Shown here: positions 45,402 to 53,617 of the stretch, piece by piece | How positions within the stretch are numbered: position 1 is the first letter of the stretch | How the letters are laid out: each line of letters opens with the position of its first letter | The notes under the pieces: model-generated | The model's input: the letters and a program-made list of their open reading frames with translations, nothing else | The model's database searches: none | What the model was told of the DNA's origin: nothing | Made by a program: the position numbers and the translations under genes | NCBI GenBank assembly: GCA_944392615.1 | Contig: CALXXF010000015.1 | Span: forward strand, 1 to 53,658 | From: an uncultured Clostridia bacterium | GTDB taxonomy: Bacteria; Bacillota; Clostridia; Oscillospirales; CAG-272 | DNA: 53,658 nucleotides | Direction: 5' to 3'

Positions 45402-46259
45402 TCAGCCGATTACATCGGCCCATGTGGTATATTCTCCGCTGTATATCTTCTTTACCTGATCCTTTGTCATGGAGTCAACTGTGTTCTGGGTGTTGACTAT
45501 TACTGCAATACCGTCTATTGCAATCTGCGTGCCGGTGATGCCCTTTTCCAGCTCGCTGTCCTTGATTTCTCTTGACGCCATTCCAATGTCCACTACCCCG
45601 TCTATTGTACTCTGCATTCCCGATGACGAATCGGTCTGGTTAATCTCTATCGTAGCGTTGTTGTTTATTGCAAGATAAGCTTCTCTGAGCTTTTCCATAA
45701 CCGGAGTCACCGAAGACGAACCGGCGATCTTTATATTTCCGGAAGGCTTAGAACCGCTGTATGCGCCGGCAGATTCTATTGAAACGTAGCCGTTGTCCGA
45801 AACGACCTTTTGTCCTTCATCCGAAAGAATAAAATCAATAAAATCCTGCGCCACCTCACTGACCGTTCCCTTTGTGGCAATATTGAAGGGGCGGCTTACC
45901 TCGTAGCTTCCGTTCTTTACGTTTTCCGCGGTAGGCAAAACGCCATTTATCTTAACCGCTTTTACCGAGTCGTTGAGCGAACCGAGCGACACATATCCTA
46001 TGGCGTTGACATTTCCCTCAATGTTTGTAAGCACCAGACCAGTTTTGTCATTGACCTCGGCGCCAGACATCGTTTCCACTTCAAAAAGCTCTTCAAACGC
46101 GCTTCTTGTTCCCGAACCGTCTTCCCTCGAAACGACGGTTATCTTGTTTGAGGTATCAAAACCCGCGCCGCAGGAAAAAAGTCCCGCCGCGGTCACAACT
46201 GCAAGTGCCGAAACTGCCAAAGCCCTGATTTTCCTGATAAAATTCATCTTCATTTTCAT
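45402..46259 (-). CDS. pstS: phosphate-binding lipoprotein PstS, circularly permuted
   Basis: This 285-residue lipoprotein captures phosphate for PstCAB. AAAGGAG supports the ATG at 46259, and the signal ends GLFSC (Cys30). Family motifs are all present but in swapped order. TVVSREDGSGTRSAFEELFE, normally after the midpoint, comes directly after the lipidated cysteine (41-60), followed by AIGYVSLGSL (86-95) and RPFNIATK (123-130). IAGSSSVTPVMEKL (178-191), TDSSSGMQSTIDGVVDIGMA and VKKIYSGEYTTWADVIG, normally N-terminal, close the protein at 285. This is a clean circular permutation, with the old N- and C-terminal parts joined by SIESAGAYSGSKPSG. All phosphate-binding motifs are retained (GSSSVTP, DSSSG, DGSGTR), so function is probably preserved. 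Confidence 0.92.
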   Translation of the reverse strand: MKMKMNFIRKIRALAVSALAVVTAAGLFSCGAGFDTSNKITVVSREDGSGTRSAFEELFEVETMSGAEVNDKTGLVLTNIEGNVNAIGYVSLGSLNDSVKAVKINGVLPTAENVKNGSYEVSRPFNIATKGTVSEVAQDFIDFILSDEGQKVVSDNGYVSIESAGAYSGSKPSGNIKIAGSSSVTPVMEKLREAYLAINNNATIEINQTDSSSGMQSTIDGVVDIGMASREIKDSELEKGITGTQIAIDGIAVIVNTQNTVDSMTKDQVKKIYSGEYTTWADVIG

Positions 46260-46328
46260 CTCGTCTCCTTTTCCTATCACTGAGTAAGATCATCATTTCA
46301 CAGTATGTATTCTTGCTTGAACGACCAC

Positions 46329-46383
46329 ATTGTATTCCCGCCTTGTAAAATCGGAAATCACGCATTTGTAAAATCTGTGTAAA
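46329..46383 (-). promoter_or_regulatory. Pho box and promoter of the pst operon
   Basis: On the minus strand TTTACA occurs at 46378-46383, 46367-46372 and 46344-46349. The first two are 11 bases apart (TTTACA-N5-TTTACA), and the third is 23 bases on, leaving a degenerate repeat GTGATT one turn after the second. This is the PhoP recognition pattern of Bacillus-type regulons. A -10-like TACAAT (46329-46334) lies nine bases after the last repeat. No independent -35 exists, so the promoter should need PhoP. It is 70-125 bases upstream of the pstS start. Confidence 0.75.
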
Positions 46384-46401
46384 ATGCACCGGAAAAAGTA
46401 A

Positions 46402-46430
46402 AAGAGCGCGTCTTTTACAGACGCGCTCTT
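46402..46430 (-). terminator. terminator after the APH-like kinase gene
   Basis: AAGAGCGCGTC (46402-46412) pairs perfectly with GACGCGCTCTT (46420-46430), 7-base loop, and the minus strand continues TTACTTTTTCC. It is 170 bases after the kinase stop codon and insulates the pst promoter. Confidence 0.8.
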
Positions 46431-46600
46431 CAATAAAGCAGTAAGAATGTATGTATATATAAGCTCACATTAAATTTCACACTACATCAGAATGTGCATT
46501 GACACTTATTTATAGAAAACCAGGTAAATCCATTGGTTTTGGTGCCATTTCGGAAATATTTTGCCGTCACAGCACTGCTTACGCAATAATTCAGACAGGT

Positions 46601-47599
46601 TCAGCGTGATTCAGAGCCCTCTGCGATAGCCCTTATGGCATCGCATTTTTCCAGAACTATACGACTTGCATTTGCCGAAGCGTCTGGACCGTTGTACTGA
46701 CTCTTCCACACATATGCCTCTATGAGAAAATATACAAGCTCGCTGATAGATCTGCGGAGCTTCATTTCCCTTTCCTCCAGAAAGTCTCTTGAGACTCCAT
46801 ACCCTTCGAGAAATTCATCGTTTATTGCCCAAGGATTGCCTAAATCAAAGGCAGGATCTCCGAAATAGGCTCTGTCGAGGTCTATAAGGGCAGCAAACTT
46901 CCATTTCCCGTCCTCGTTGCATATCAATACATTACCGTCCCAAAGATCCCCATGGCAAAGAACAGGTTTCTTGACAGACATAAGAGCCGGTCTTGTCATT
47001 TCAGCGGTCTGCATTATATACTCTCTCTGCTCAGGTGTAAAGCAGCCGGAATCAAGTGCCTTGGAGCTTATGTCAGAGATTTCTCTGAGGATACTGTCGG
47101 CAAAGCTGTCGGCATGCACACCTGAGAGTACGTCAGTCGCCCTTCCGAACGACTCCATTTCTGTCTCATGCATCATCCTTATGTATCTTCCGAGATCACG
47201 CTGTATTTCTTTTCTATCTTCGTCCGGTATCTGGGCGCCTGCCAGCACTAAGGAATCAATAAACTTTATTATCATGTAATCTCTCGGAATTATCCTGCGG
47301 CTGGTATCGCACACAACGACCTCTGACGTTGGTACCCCGATATCTGCTACCATTTTGAGCACGGCAGCCTCGGTCTTCATAAGGTCGTGTTCGTAATCCA
47401 TAAGCAGCTCCTCGTGCACCGGACCGACGCGAAGGATATAGCTTTCATCACCGACGCTCACCTTGTAAGTGGTATTGAAAAGTCCTCCGCTCACTATTTC
47501 GTAGCTGACCTGCACCGTCCTGCCAAGAGCTGATCGCATTATGTCAGCTATGTTCTCATAGCTGAGCTCGCTGTAGAGATTAGAATTTGTATTAGCCAT
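46601..47599 (-). CDS. APH-fold phosphotransferase (small-molecule kinase)
   Basis: This 332-residue protein-kinase-like enzyme transfers phosphate to a small molecule. The N-lobe has GGLFNTTYKV and ILRVGP; the catalytic loop is LCHGDLWDGNVL (Asp and Asn), and the metal motif IDLDRAYFGDPAFDL follows. This is the PF01636 group, which includes aminoglycoside, choline, homoserine (type II) and fructosamine kinases. The substrate cannot be read from sequence. Its ATG lies in the AT after the cysK stop, with GGAGG inside the cysK end, so the two are translationally coupled. With hom upstream, an amino-acid or hydroxy-amino-acid kinase is a reasonable guess. Confidence 0.82.
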   Translation of the reverse strand: MANTNSNLYSELSYENIADIMRSALGRTVQVSYEIVSGGLFNTTYKVSVGDESYILRVGPVHEELLMDYEHDLMKTEAAVLKMVADIGVPTSEVVVCDTSRRIIPRDYMIIKFIDSLVLAGAQIPDEDRKEIQRDLGRYIRMMHETEMESFGRATDVLSGVHADSFADSILREISDISSKALDSGCFTPEQREYIMQTAEMTRPALMSVKKPVLCHGDLWDGNVLICNEDGKWKFAALIDLDRAYFGDPAFDLGNPWAINDEFLEGYGVSRDFLEEREMKLRRSISELVYFLIEAYVWKSQYNGPDASANASRIVLEKCDAIRAIAEGSESR

Positions 47600-47601
47600 A
47601 T

Positions 47602-48540
47602 TTACTCCTCCGAGGAAAACAGACCTGATGAAAGGTAGCGCTCCCCCGTATCCGGCAGGAGCGCGACTATGAGTTTTCCTGCATTTTCTTTTTTCATTGA
47701 AAGTTTCAGTGCCGCTGAAAATGCCGCTCCGGACGAAATTCCGACAAGAAGACCTTCTTTGGCTGCAAGCTGCCTTGCACCTTCATACGCAGAGTCGTCA
47801 TCCACTGTCATTATAGTGTCAATAAGACTCACATCAAGTACTTCCGGTACGAACCCGGCGCCTATTCCCTGTATTTTATGGGGTCCTGACCTGCCCTCCG
47901 AAAGTACAGGAGAACCGGCAGGCTCTACAGCTACTACGCTTATTCCCGGCAGCTTCTCTTTGAGATAACGCGCACATCCGGTAAGAGTGCCGCCCGTTCC
48001 CACCGCGCATACGAATATATCCGCCTTACCGTCCGTATCGCGGTATATCTCAGGACCGGTAGAAGCATAGTGAGCATCCGCGTTGGACGGATTTGAAAAC
48101 TGCGAAGGCATAAACGCGCCTTCTACCGTGCTTAGCAGTTCGCGCGCCTTGTCAATAGCGCCCTGCATTCCTTTTTCTCCAGGGGTCAGAACCACTTCTG
48201 CTCCGTATGCCTTCAGAAGCGCTCTTCTCTCCGCGCTCATTGTGTCCGGCATGGTGAGTATAACTCTGTATCCCATGGGTATTCCAACTGCCGCAAGTCC
48301 AATTCCCGTATTCCCGCTCGTAGGCTCTACAATGACCCCTCCGTCTGTCAGGGCGCCTGAGCGCCGCGCGTCAAGTATCATTCTGAGTGCCGCCCGGTCT
48401 TTTACGCTTCCCGCCGGATTGAAGTATTCCGCCTTTACCGCAAGCCTTGCAAGGCACCGCGGATCTTTTTCAATATTTACAAGCTCTATCAGCGGAGTGT
48501 TTCCTATCAGCTCCGCAATAGATCTTTTTATATTCTCCAT
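47602..48540 (-). CDS. cysK: cysteine synthase (O-acetylserine sulfhydrylase)
   Basis: This 312-residue fold-type II PLP enzyme combines O-acetylserine and sulfide into cysteine. LIGNTPLIEL, PLP lysine in NPAGSVKDRAA, EPTSGNTGIGLA, CAVGTGGTLTGCARYL and GLLVGISSGAA are standard. Members of the family with other donors (O-phosphoserine, O-acetylhomoserine) share these motifs, and the downstream kinase makes O-phosphoserine a thinkable alternative. The gene is followed by a kinase and preceded by a terminator after hom. No cysE is in the window. AAAGG precedes the ATG. Confidence 0.93.
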   Translation of the reverse strand: MENIKRSIAELIGNTPLIELVNIEKDPRCLARLAVKAEYFNPAGSVKDRAALRMILDARRSGALTDGGVIVEPTSGNTGIGLAAVGIPMGYRVILTMPDTMSAERRALLKAYGAEVVLTPGEKGMQGAIDKARELLSTVEGAFMPSQFSNPSNADAHYASTGPEIYRDTDGKADIFVCAVGTGGTLTGCARYLKEKLPGISVVAVEPAGSPVLSEGRSGPHKIQGIGAGFVPEVLDVSLIDTIMTVDDDSAYEGARQLAAKEGLLVGISSGAAFSAALKLSMKKENAGKLIVALLPDTGERYLSSGLFSSEE

Positions 48541-48659
48541 GGACGTTCTGAGCCTTTCCTTTCAAAGAAAACAAGATAATATGAAAAATCCGCGCAACCC
48601 TCCGCACAGAGGCATGTGTAAACATACATAAATCCGGGAATCACCGGTACACAGCAAGG

Positions 48660-48686
48660 AAAAAGCCGCCGTGAACATCCGGCGGC
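48660..48686 (-). terminator. terminator of hom
   Basis: On the minus strand GCCGCCG-gatgttca-CGGCGGC is followed by TTTTTCC. It lies 30 bases after the hom stop codon, so hom and cysK are probably separate transcripts. Confidence 0.8.
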
Positions 48687-48716
48687 GTATACTTCTGTCG
48701 AAGAGAAGACTTTACG

Positions 48717-49922
48717 TCACACCAGAGCTCTTATGAGTTTTTTTACGGTCATCTCCGACATTTTTTCCTTGAGCTCTTTCAGGCTGATATCCTCACATAT
48801 AAAAGTGCACTCGTCATCCGACCTGCTCAGAAAGCATGCCTTTGGCAGAACAGATGCAATTTCGTCTGATGAAGTCTGTGCAAGCACGCACCATGCATAC
48901 CTTATATCCGCATACTCGGCGACCTTGGAAAGGTCATACCAACCCCTTTCGGAGTGATGCTTATCCCGCATGCCCGCAGCGTATATCATATCGCTTATAA
49001 TTGCGCTTGCTGTCGGATATTTGCCTGCTCCCATTCCGTAGAGCATTATATTGCCCATGTCACCGGCATCTATTTTTACGGCATTGAACGCCTCGGACGC
49101 ACTGGCTATAGGATTTCCGGAAAGTACGACGCAGGGAGTTACACAAAGGCTTATGACCTCGTTCACCTTTTTGGCAGTAGCCACAAGCTTGAGTACCCCG
49201 CCGCACGAGCGTGCAAACTCCTCGTCCTCGGTCGTTATATCCGTGATTCCCTCGCAGTGAACCAGCTCGCTCGGCACCATTGCGCCCCACGCCACAGCCG
49301 CAAGGATGCATATTTTGCGGCATGAGTCGGCGCCAGATATATCCGCTGTCGGGTTGGTCTCGGCATAACCAAGCCTGCGCGCCTCAGAGAGCGCATCGTC
49401 AAAACTCAGCGAGCAATCGTGCATACGCGTGAGTATGTAGTTTGTGGTACCGTTAAGGATGCCGTCTATGCGATTTATTTCAGTTCCGATGAGCGCGCCC
49501 TTCATCGTGCGCACTATCGGTATTGCCCCGCCAACACTCGCCTCGTACAGGTAATATACTCCGTTTTCCGAAGCGGCCTTTACGAGGTTGATGCCGAAGC
49601 GCGCCACTACCTCTTTATTGGAGGTTATAACGCTTTTACCCGCCTTGAGTGCCGCCATCGAGTAATCATATGCAGGCTGGGTTCCGCCGAGCATTTCGCA
49701 TACTATACTCACCGAATCATCAGACAGTATGGTTTCAAAATCGTGAACCGCCCTGTCGGCATAGGGCGTTTGTGAAAGGTCCCTTTTATCAAGAACGTAT
49801 TTTATATATATCTCGTCGCCGACAGCTGAATTCACCAGTGCCATATTTCTCTTTAAGACGTCCGCTACACCGCTTCCGATGTTTCCGAATCCAAGTATGG
49901 CTATGTTAATAATGTTAATCAT
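48717..49922 (-). CDS. hom: homoserine dehydrogenase
   Basis: This 401-residue enzyme reduces aspartate semialdehyde to homoserine, the branch to threonine and methionine. The NAD(P) loop is ILGFGNIGSGVADVL; substrate motifs are ITSNKEVVARFG, YEASVGGAIPIV, GILNGTTNYIL and AETNPTADISGADSCRKICI. After the catalytic domain (about 1-320) comes a divergent, shortened C-terminal segment of about 80 residues ending in a possible degenerate ACT fold, so threonine feedback is uncertain. The ATG follows AGAGGA almost directly (spacing about one base), an unusual arrangement. A strong promoter lies 50-80 bases upstream. Confidence 0.95.
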   Translation of the reverse strand: MINIINIAILGFGNIGSGVADVLKRNMALVNSAVGDEIYIKYVLDKRDLSQTPYADRAVHDFETILSDDSVSIVCEMLGGTQPAYDYSMAALKAGKSVITSNKEVVARFGINLVKAASENGVYYLYEASVGGAIPIVRTMKGALIGTEINRIDGILNGTTNYILTRMHDCSLSFDDALSEARRLGYAETNPTADISGADSCRKICILAAVAWGAMVPSELVHCEGITDITTEDEEFARSCGGVLKLVATAKKVNEVISLCVTPCVVLSGNPIASASEAFNAVKIDAGDMGNIMLYGMGAGKYPTASAIISDMIYAAGMRDKHHSERGWYDLSKVAEYADIRYAWCVLAQTSSDEIASVLPKACFLSRSDDECTFICEDISLKELKEKMSEMTVKKLIRALV

Positions 49923-49972
49923 TCCTCTGCAACTTTATTCGCCGCATGGCGGCGTCCTGACAAACACACAAC

Positions 49973-50001
49973 AGTATATCACCTGAAGGCTTTTTTGTCA
50001 A
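49973..50001 (-). promoter_or_regulatory. sigma-A-type promoter of hom
   Basis: On the minus strand TTGACA (49996-50001), 17-base spacer, TATACT (49973-49978). Confidence 0.82.
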
Positions 50002-50117
50002 GCGTTTGATACAGGTTTGTACATGGTTTAAAAAGCCGTTTTTCATATTATTTTGTCATTACATTGCAGAAAATAAGGTTTGCACACAAAAAATATCGGC
50101 AAATACAGGTACAGTGA

Positions 50118-50146
50118 TTGACAAGAGACAAAGGGGCCTGTATAAT
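50118..50146 (+). promoter_or_regulatory. consensus promoter of the alpha-mannosidase gene
   Basis: TTGACA (50118-50123), exactly 17 bases, TATAAT (50141-50146). The TTG of the -35 box is in frame with the mannosidase gene, so a naive start call would put the start codon inside the promoter. Transcription from about 50153 leaves 76 bases before the ATG at 50229. Confidence 0.9.
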
Positions 50147-50228
50147 TGGATTCAGGCAAAGAGCCAAACAACGTTCTAAACCTCATTGTCCTGAAAGGAC
50201 TGTGCGGAATACGATTTTGAGGTGCACT

Positions 50229-53200
50229 ATGGTAGAAAATTATTCAAACAGGATGTGCAGAAAGCTGGAGCAGGTCAATAGGATATACGCCCAGTTGATG
50301 TACGAAAAGGTTGACGAGGTTGACGGGCTTCTCCACCTTCAGACTCTTGAACATTTAAGAGAAGCGCCCGTCGAAGGTCTGAATCCTCTCGAAAAAGGCA
50401 GCGTATGGGGCGGCGAGTACATGAACATGTGGATAGTCGGAAGCTACACTGTCCCGGAGAAGCTTTCCGGCAGGTCTCTTTGGCTTATTCCCAATACCGA
50501 CGCCTACGAAACGCTTTACTTCAGAAACGGAGTACCCTGCGGCATATTCAACAGCAAGGGAGACTACATGGGCATAATGCATTCGGTACAGCCTCTGACA
50601 GATAATGCCAAGGCGGGCGATGTAATAAATATAGCCCTTGAATGCTACGCCGGACATTTTCAGGTAGACGACAATCCGTACAATTACTACGGTCAGGAAG
50701 ACCCAAAAGGACCGGATTACAAGCACCGCTTCAATTCTCTTGACGTATGCGTGGTCAATCAGGATATCTACGACTTTGTTTTCAATCTCAATATAACCAC
50801 TCAGCTGGCACAGAGACTGGACAACCGCAATTTTGTCCGTTCCAGGGCAAGAACGGCTTGTGAAAAGATATTTGCCACTGTTATCCAGTACCCCGCACAC
50901 TATGACAAAGAAAGGGTACAGGAATCGGTAAAAGAGTGCAATGAGATCATGCATGAGCTTCTCAAGAAGGGCGGAAATGATACGACCCACGGCAAGGTAG
51001 GTATAATAGGAAGCTCCCACCTTGATACCGCCTGGCTTTGGCCTGTCTCTGAAACTATCCGCAAGGCAGCACGCACGTTTTCAAATGTGTGCACCCTCAT
51101 GGACCGTTATCCGGAATATAAATTCATACAGTCGTCGGCACTGCATCTTGACTGGCTGAGAGAATATTACCCTGCCGTATTTGAGCGCGTGTCAAAATAC
51201 ATAAAAGAAGGCAGATATGAGCCCAACGGAGGAGTATGGGTGGAATGCGACTGCAACATAACATCCGGAGAGCTTATGGCAAGACAGTTCCTGTACGGTC
51301 AGCTTTATACGAGAAAATATTTTGACTACACTGCAGACAGCTTCTGGCTGCCTGACACGTTCGGATACAATGCGGCAATTCCACAGATAATGAAGGAAAG
51401 CGAAGTCAGATATTTCTACACGACAAAAATGGGCTGGAACGACCTCAACCGTTTCCCGTTCACAACCTTCAGGTGGAAAGGAATAGACGGAACAGAGGTG
51501 ATAACTCACCTTCACCGTATAGACACATCGCCCGATGTAAACGATGTTGTCGGGAACATTGAAGATATTTCAAACAAACAGGGCTTTGAAAGAAAGCTTT
51601 TGCCGTTCGGACACGGCGACGGAGGCGGAGGACCCACCCCTGCGATGCTTGAAAAAGCAAGAAGGATCAAGGATGTGGAGGGCCTCCCGGAGACCTACTA
51701 CACCACGGTCAGCGACTTCATGAAGAGCGCCGAGGAAGTAAAAGACCAGCTTCCGGAATACACAGGCGAGCTCTATCTTGAGCTCCACAGAGGGACCCTC
51801 ACGCAGATGCACGACATAAAGCGCACTAACCGCAAGTGTGAGATTGCTCTTCACGACATGGACTATTTCAACGTTCTCGCCGGAAAAGCGAAGGACGAAG
51901 CGACTGACAGGCTGTACAAGGTACTTCTTACCAACCAGTTCCACGACATTCTTCCCGGTACCTGCTATACCGGTGTGACACAGAAGGCTGTCGCCGAGAA
52001 TCTCGCTGCAATAGAAGAGGCAAAGGAGATAACACATGCCACCGCGGGCAGGTTTGTGAGTGGTAAAGGTTTCACATTCTTCAACACGACCTCGTTCGAC
52101 CGCGATGACTGCATCGTCATAGATGATACCGGGGTATACCCGGAGGGCTGCGTGATTCAGAAGTACACCGACCTGTCAGGAAAAGCAAAGATATTTGTCG
52201 GAGGAGTACAGATCGACGGTCTGTGCGCACGTTCCTTCGGCGCCACCGATAAGCCGCTTGACACGGCGTCGGCATTCAGCTATGAGGGCGGAGTGCTCAC
52301 AACGCCGCACGCAGTGGTCAGATTTGACGAAAACGGCGGAATCGCCTCCTTCTTTGACAGAGACGCCGAAAGAGAGCTCCGCAGACAGGGGGCTGAACCT
52401 CTCAACACATTTTATACCGGCGAGGACGTTCCAAACGCATGGGACAACTGGGATATAGACTATGAGACAATGCTAAAAATAAAGCCCCAGAAGGAACTCA
52501 CATCATTTACCGTGGTGTCAGACGGTCCTCTTGCGTTTGTGATACGCGCCTCCTACAAGATAGGCACACGCTCCTCTATCAATCAGGATATCATCTTCTA
52601 TGCGGACAATCCGCGCGTCGATTTCAATACCGTAATAGACTGGAATGACAAACATACTCTGCTCAAGACCGGGTTTGACGTTGACATCAACTCTCTCACC
52701 GTAAAGAACGAGATACAGTTCGGACATATCGACAGACCCACTACCGAAAACAACCAGTATGAGGCTGCTAAATTTGAGGTATGCAACCACAAATGGAGTG
52801 ATTTGTCAGAGTCTCGTTACGGAGTCGCTATTCTCAATGATTGCAAATACGGAATATCCGCTGATGGCTCAAATCTCAGACTCACGCTCCACAAGAGCGG
52901 GACTCACCCGGACGTTACCGGAGACAAGGGCGTGCACGAGGTCACATATTCGTTCCTGCCGCACAACAGCGCCTTCTCTGCCGACAGCGTGATAAAGCCC
53001 GCTTATCTTCTCAACTACCCTGTGATCTGTGAAAACGGCGTGCTTGAGCGTGAAATGAAGCCCATAGTTGCCACCGACTGCGACAACATCGTGTGCGAAG
53101 CAATAAAACCCGCCGAGCTCAGGGACGATGCGTTTGTAGCACGTTTTTATGAGGCAGAGCGTTGCCGCACCAACGCAAAGATATATGTCGGCGAGGACGT

Positions 53201-53321
53201 AAAACACGTATATCGCACAAATATTCTTGAGGACATAAAGAGCGAGATGAAGATACAGGACGGAACCTTCAGCTACAGCTTCAGACCTTTTGAAATAGCC
53301 ACATTCATGTTTGTAAAATAA
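50229..53321 (+). CDS. alpha-mannosidase, GH38 family
   Basis: This 1030-residue enzyme cleaves alpha-mannosides. There is no signal peptide, so it is cytoplasmic and probably works on imported mannosyl or glycan fragments. An N-terminal beta domain (about 1-250) precedes the GH38 catalytic barrel. IGSSHLDTAWLWP carries zinc ligands H264 and D266; SFWLPDTFGYNAAIPQ carries the nucleophile D376, which is also a zinc ligand; LPFGHGDGGGGP supplies the last zinc His. Large C-terminal beta-sandwich domains follow from about residue 620. GAGGTG precedes the ATG. Lysosomal, Golgi and cytosolic-type GH38 substrate classes cannot be told apart here. It stands alone with no sugar transporter nearby. Confidence 0.94.
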   Translation: MVENYSNRMCRKLEQVNRIYAQLMYEKVDEVDGLLHLQTLEHLREAPVEGLNPLEKGSVWGGEYMNMWIVGSYTVPEKLSGRSLWLIPNTDAYETLYFRNGVPCGIFNSKGDYMGIMHSVQPLTDNAKAGDVINIALECYAGHFQVDDNPYNYYGQEDPKGPDYKHRFNSLDVCVVNQDIYDFVFNLNITTQLAQRLDNRNFVRSRARTACEKIFATVIQYPAHYDKERVQESVKECNEIMHELLKKGGNDTTHGKVGIIGSSHLDTAWLWPVSETIRKAARTFSNVCTLMDRYPEYKFIQSSALHLDWLREYYPAVFERVSKYIKEGRYEPNGGVWVECDCNITSGELMARQFLYGQLYTRKYFDYTADSFWLPDTFGYNAAIPQIMKESEVRYFYTTKMGWNDLNRFPFTTFRWKGIDGTEVITHLHRIDTSPDVNDVVGNIEDISNKQGFERKLLPFGHGDGGGGPTPAMLEKARRIKDVEGLPETYYTTVSDFMKSAEEVKDQLPEYTGELYLELHRGTLTQMHDIKRTNRKCEIALHDMDYFNVLAGKAKDEATDRLYKVLLTNQFHDILPGTCYTGVTQKAVAENLAAIEEAKEITHATAGRFVSGKGFTFFNTTSFDRDDCIVIDDTGVYPEGCVIQKYTDLSGKAKIFVGGVQIDGLCARSFGATDKPLDTASAFSYEGGVLTTPHAVVRFDENGGIASFFDRDAERELRRQGAEPLNTFYTGEDVPNAWDNWDIDYETMLKIKPQKELTSFTVVSDGPLAFVIRASYKIGTRSSINQDIIFYADNPRVDFNTVIDWNDKHTLLKTGFDVDINSLTVKNEIQFGHIDRPTTENNQYEAAKFEVCNHKWSDLSESRYGVAILNDCKYGISADGSNLRLTLHKSGTHPDVTGDKGVHEVTYSFLPHNSAFSADSVIKPAYLLNYPVICENGVLEREMKPIVATDCDNIVCEAIKPAELRDDAFVARFYEAERCRTNAKIYVGEDVKHVYRTNILEDIKSEMKIQDGTFSYSFRPFEIATFMFVK

Positions 53322-53364
53322 CATTACTGCAAGGGTTTGATCTGTACAAATCCTAAAAAAATGA

Positions 53365-53394
53365 GACGTGCCCCGGAATTATCCGGGGCACGTC
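53365..53394. other. 13-bp perfect hairpin after the mannosidase gene
   Basis: GACGTGCCCCGGA and TCCGGGGCACGTC pair around a 4-base loop ATTA, 44 bases after the stop codon. The T-tract (ATTTTTTT) lies on the minus-strand side only, so it would be an efficient terminator only for minus-strand transcripts. It may still act as a 3'-end structure for the mannosidase mRNA. Confidence 0.7.
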
Positions 53395-53467
53395 CGGTGT
53401 CTGAAAGCATGCGGAACTGTAAGAAACAGTCATTAAAAAATCGGAGAAAATAAAATCAAGCAACTTC

Positions 53468-53496
53468 TTGACATACACATAAAAACATGATAGAAT
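53468..53496 (+). promoter_or_regulatory. promoter of tRNA-Gln
   Basis: TTGACA (53468-53473), 17-base spacer, TAGAAT (53491-53496). The start site would be about 53503, three bases before the mature tRNA. Confidence 0.85.
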
Positions 53497-53505
53497 ACTT
53501 GACAT

Positions 53506-53583
53506 TGGGATATAGCCAAGCTGGTTAAGGCACAAGACTTTGACTCTTGCATTACGCTGGTTCAAATCCAGCTATCCCAGCCA
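53506..53583 (+). tRNA. tRNA-Gln (anticodon UUG), CCA encoded
   Basis: The acceptor stem TGGGATA/TATCCCA, discriminator G and encoded CCA are visible. The D-arm is GCC/GGC and the anticodon arm CAAGA-CTTTGAC-TCTTG has loop CTTTGAC, i.e. anticodon TTG. The T-arm is GCTGG-TTCAAAT-CCAGC. By my count the variable loop has six bases, one more than usual. It decodes CAA and CAG glutamine codons by wobble and has its own promoter and terminator. Confidence 0.97.
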
Positions 53584-53617
53584 AATCCCCGAGGGCTTGT
53601 TCTCGGGGATTTACTTT
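53583..53617 (+). terminator. terminator of tRNA-Gln
   Basis: AAATCCCCGAG pairs with CTCGGGGATTT, overlapping the last base of CCA, and ACTTTTTC follows. Confidence 0.85.
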
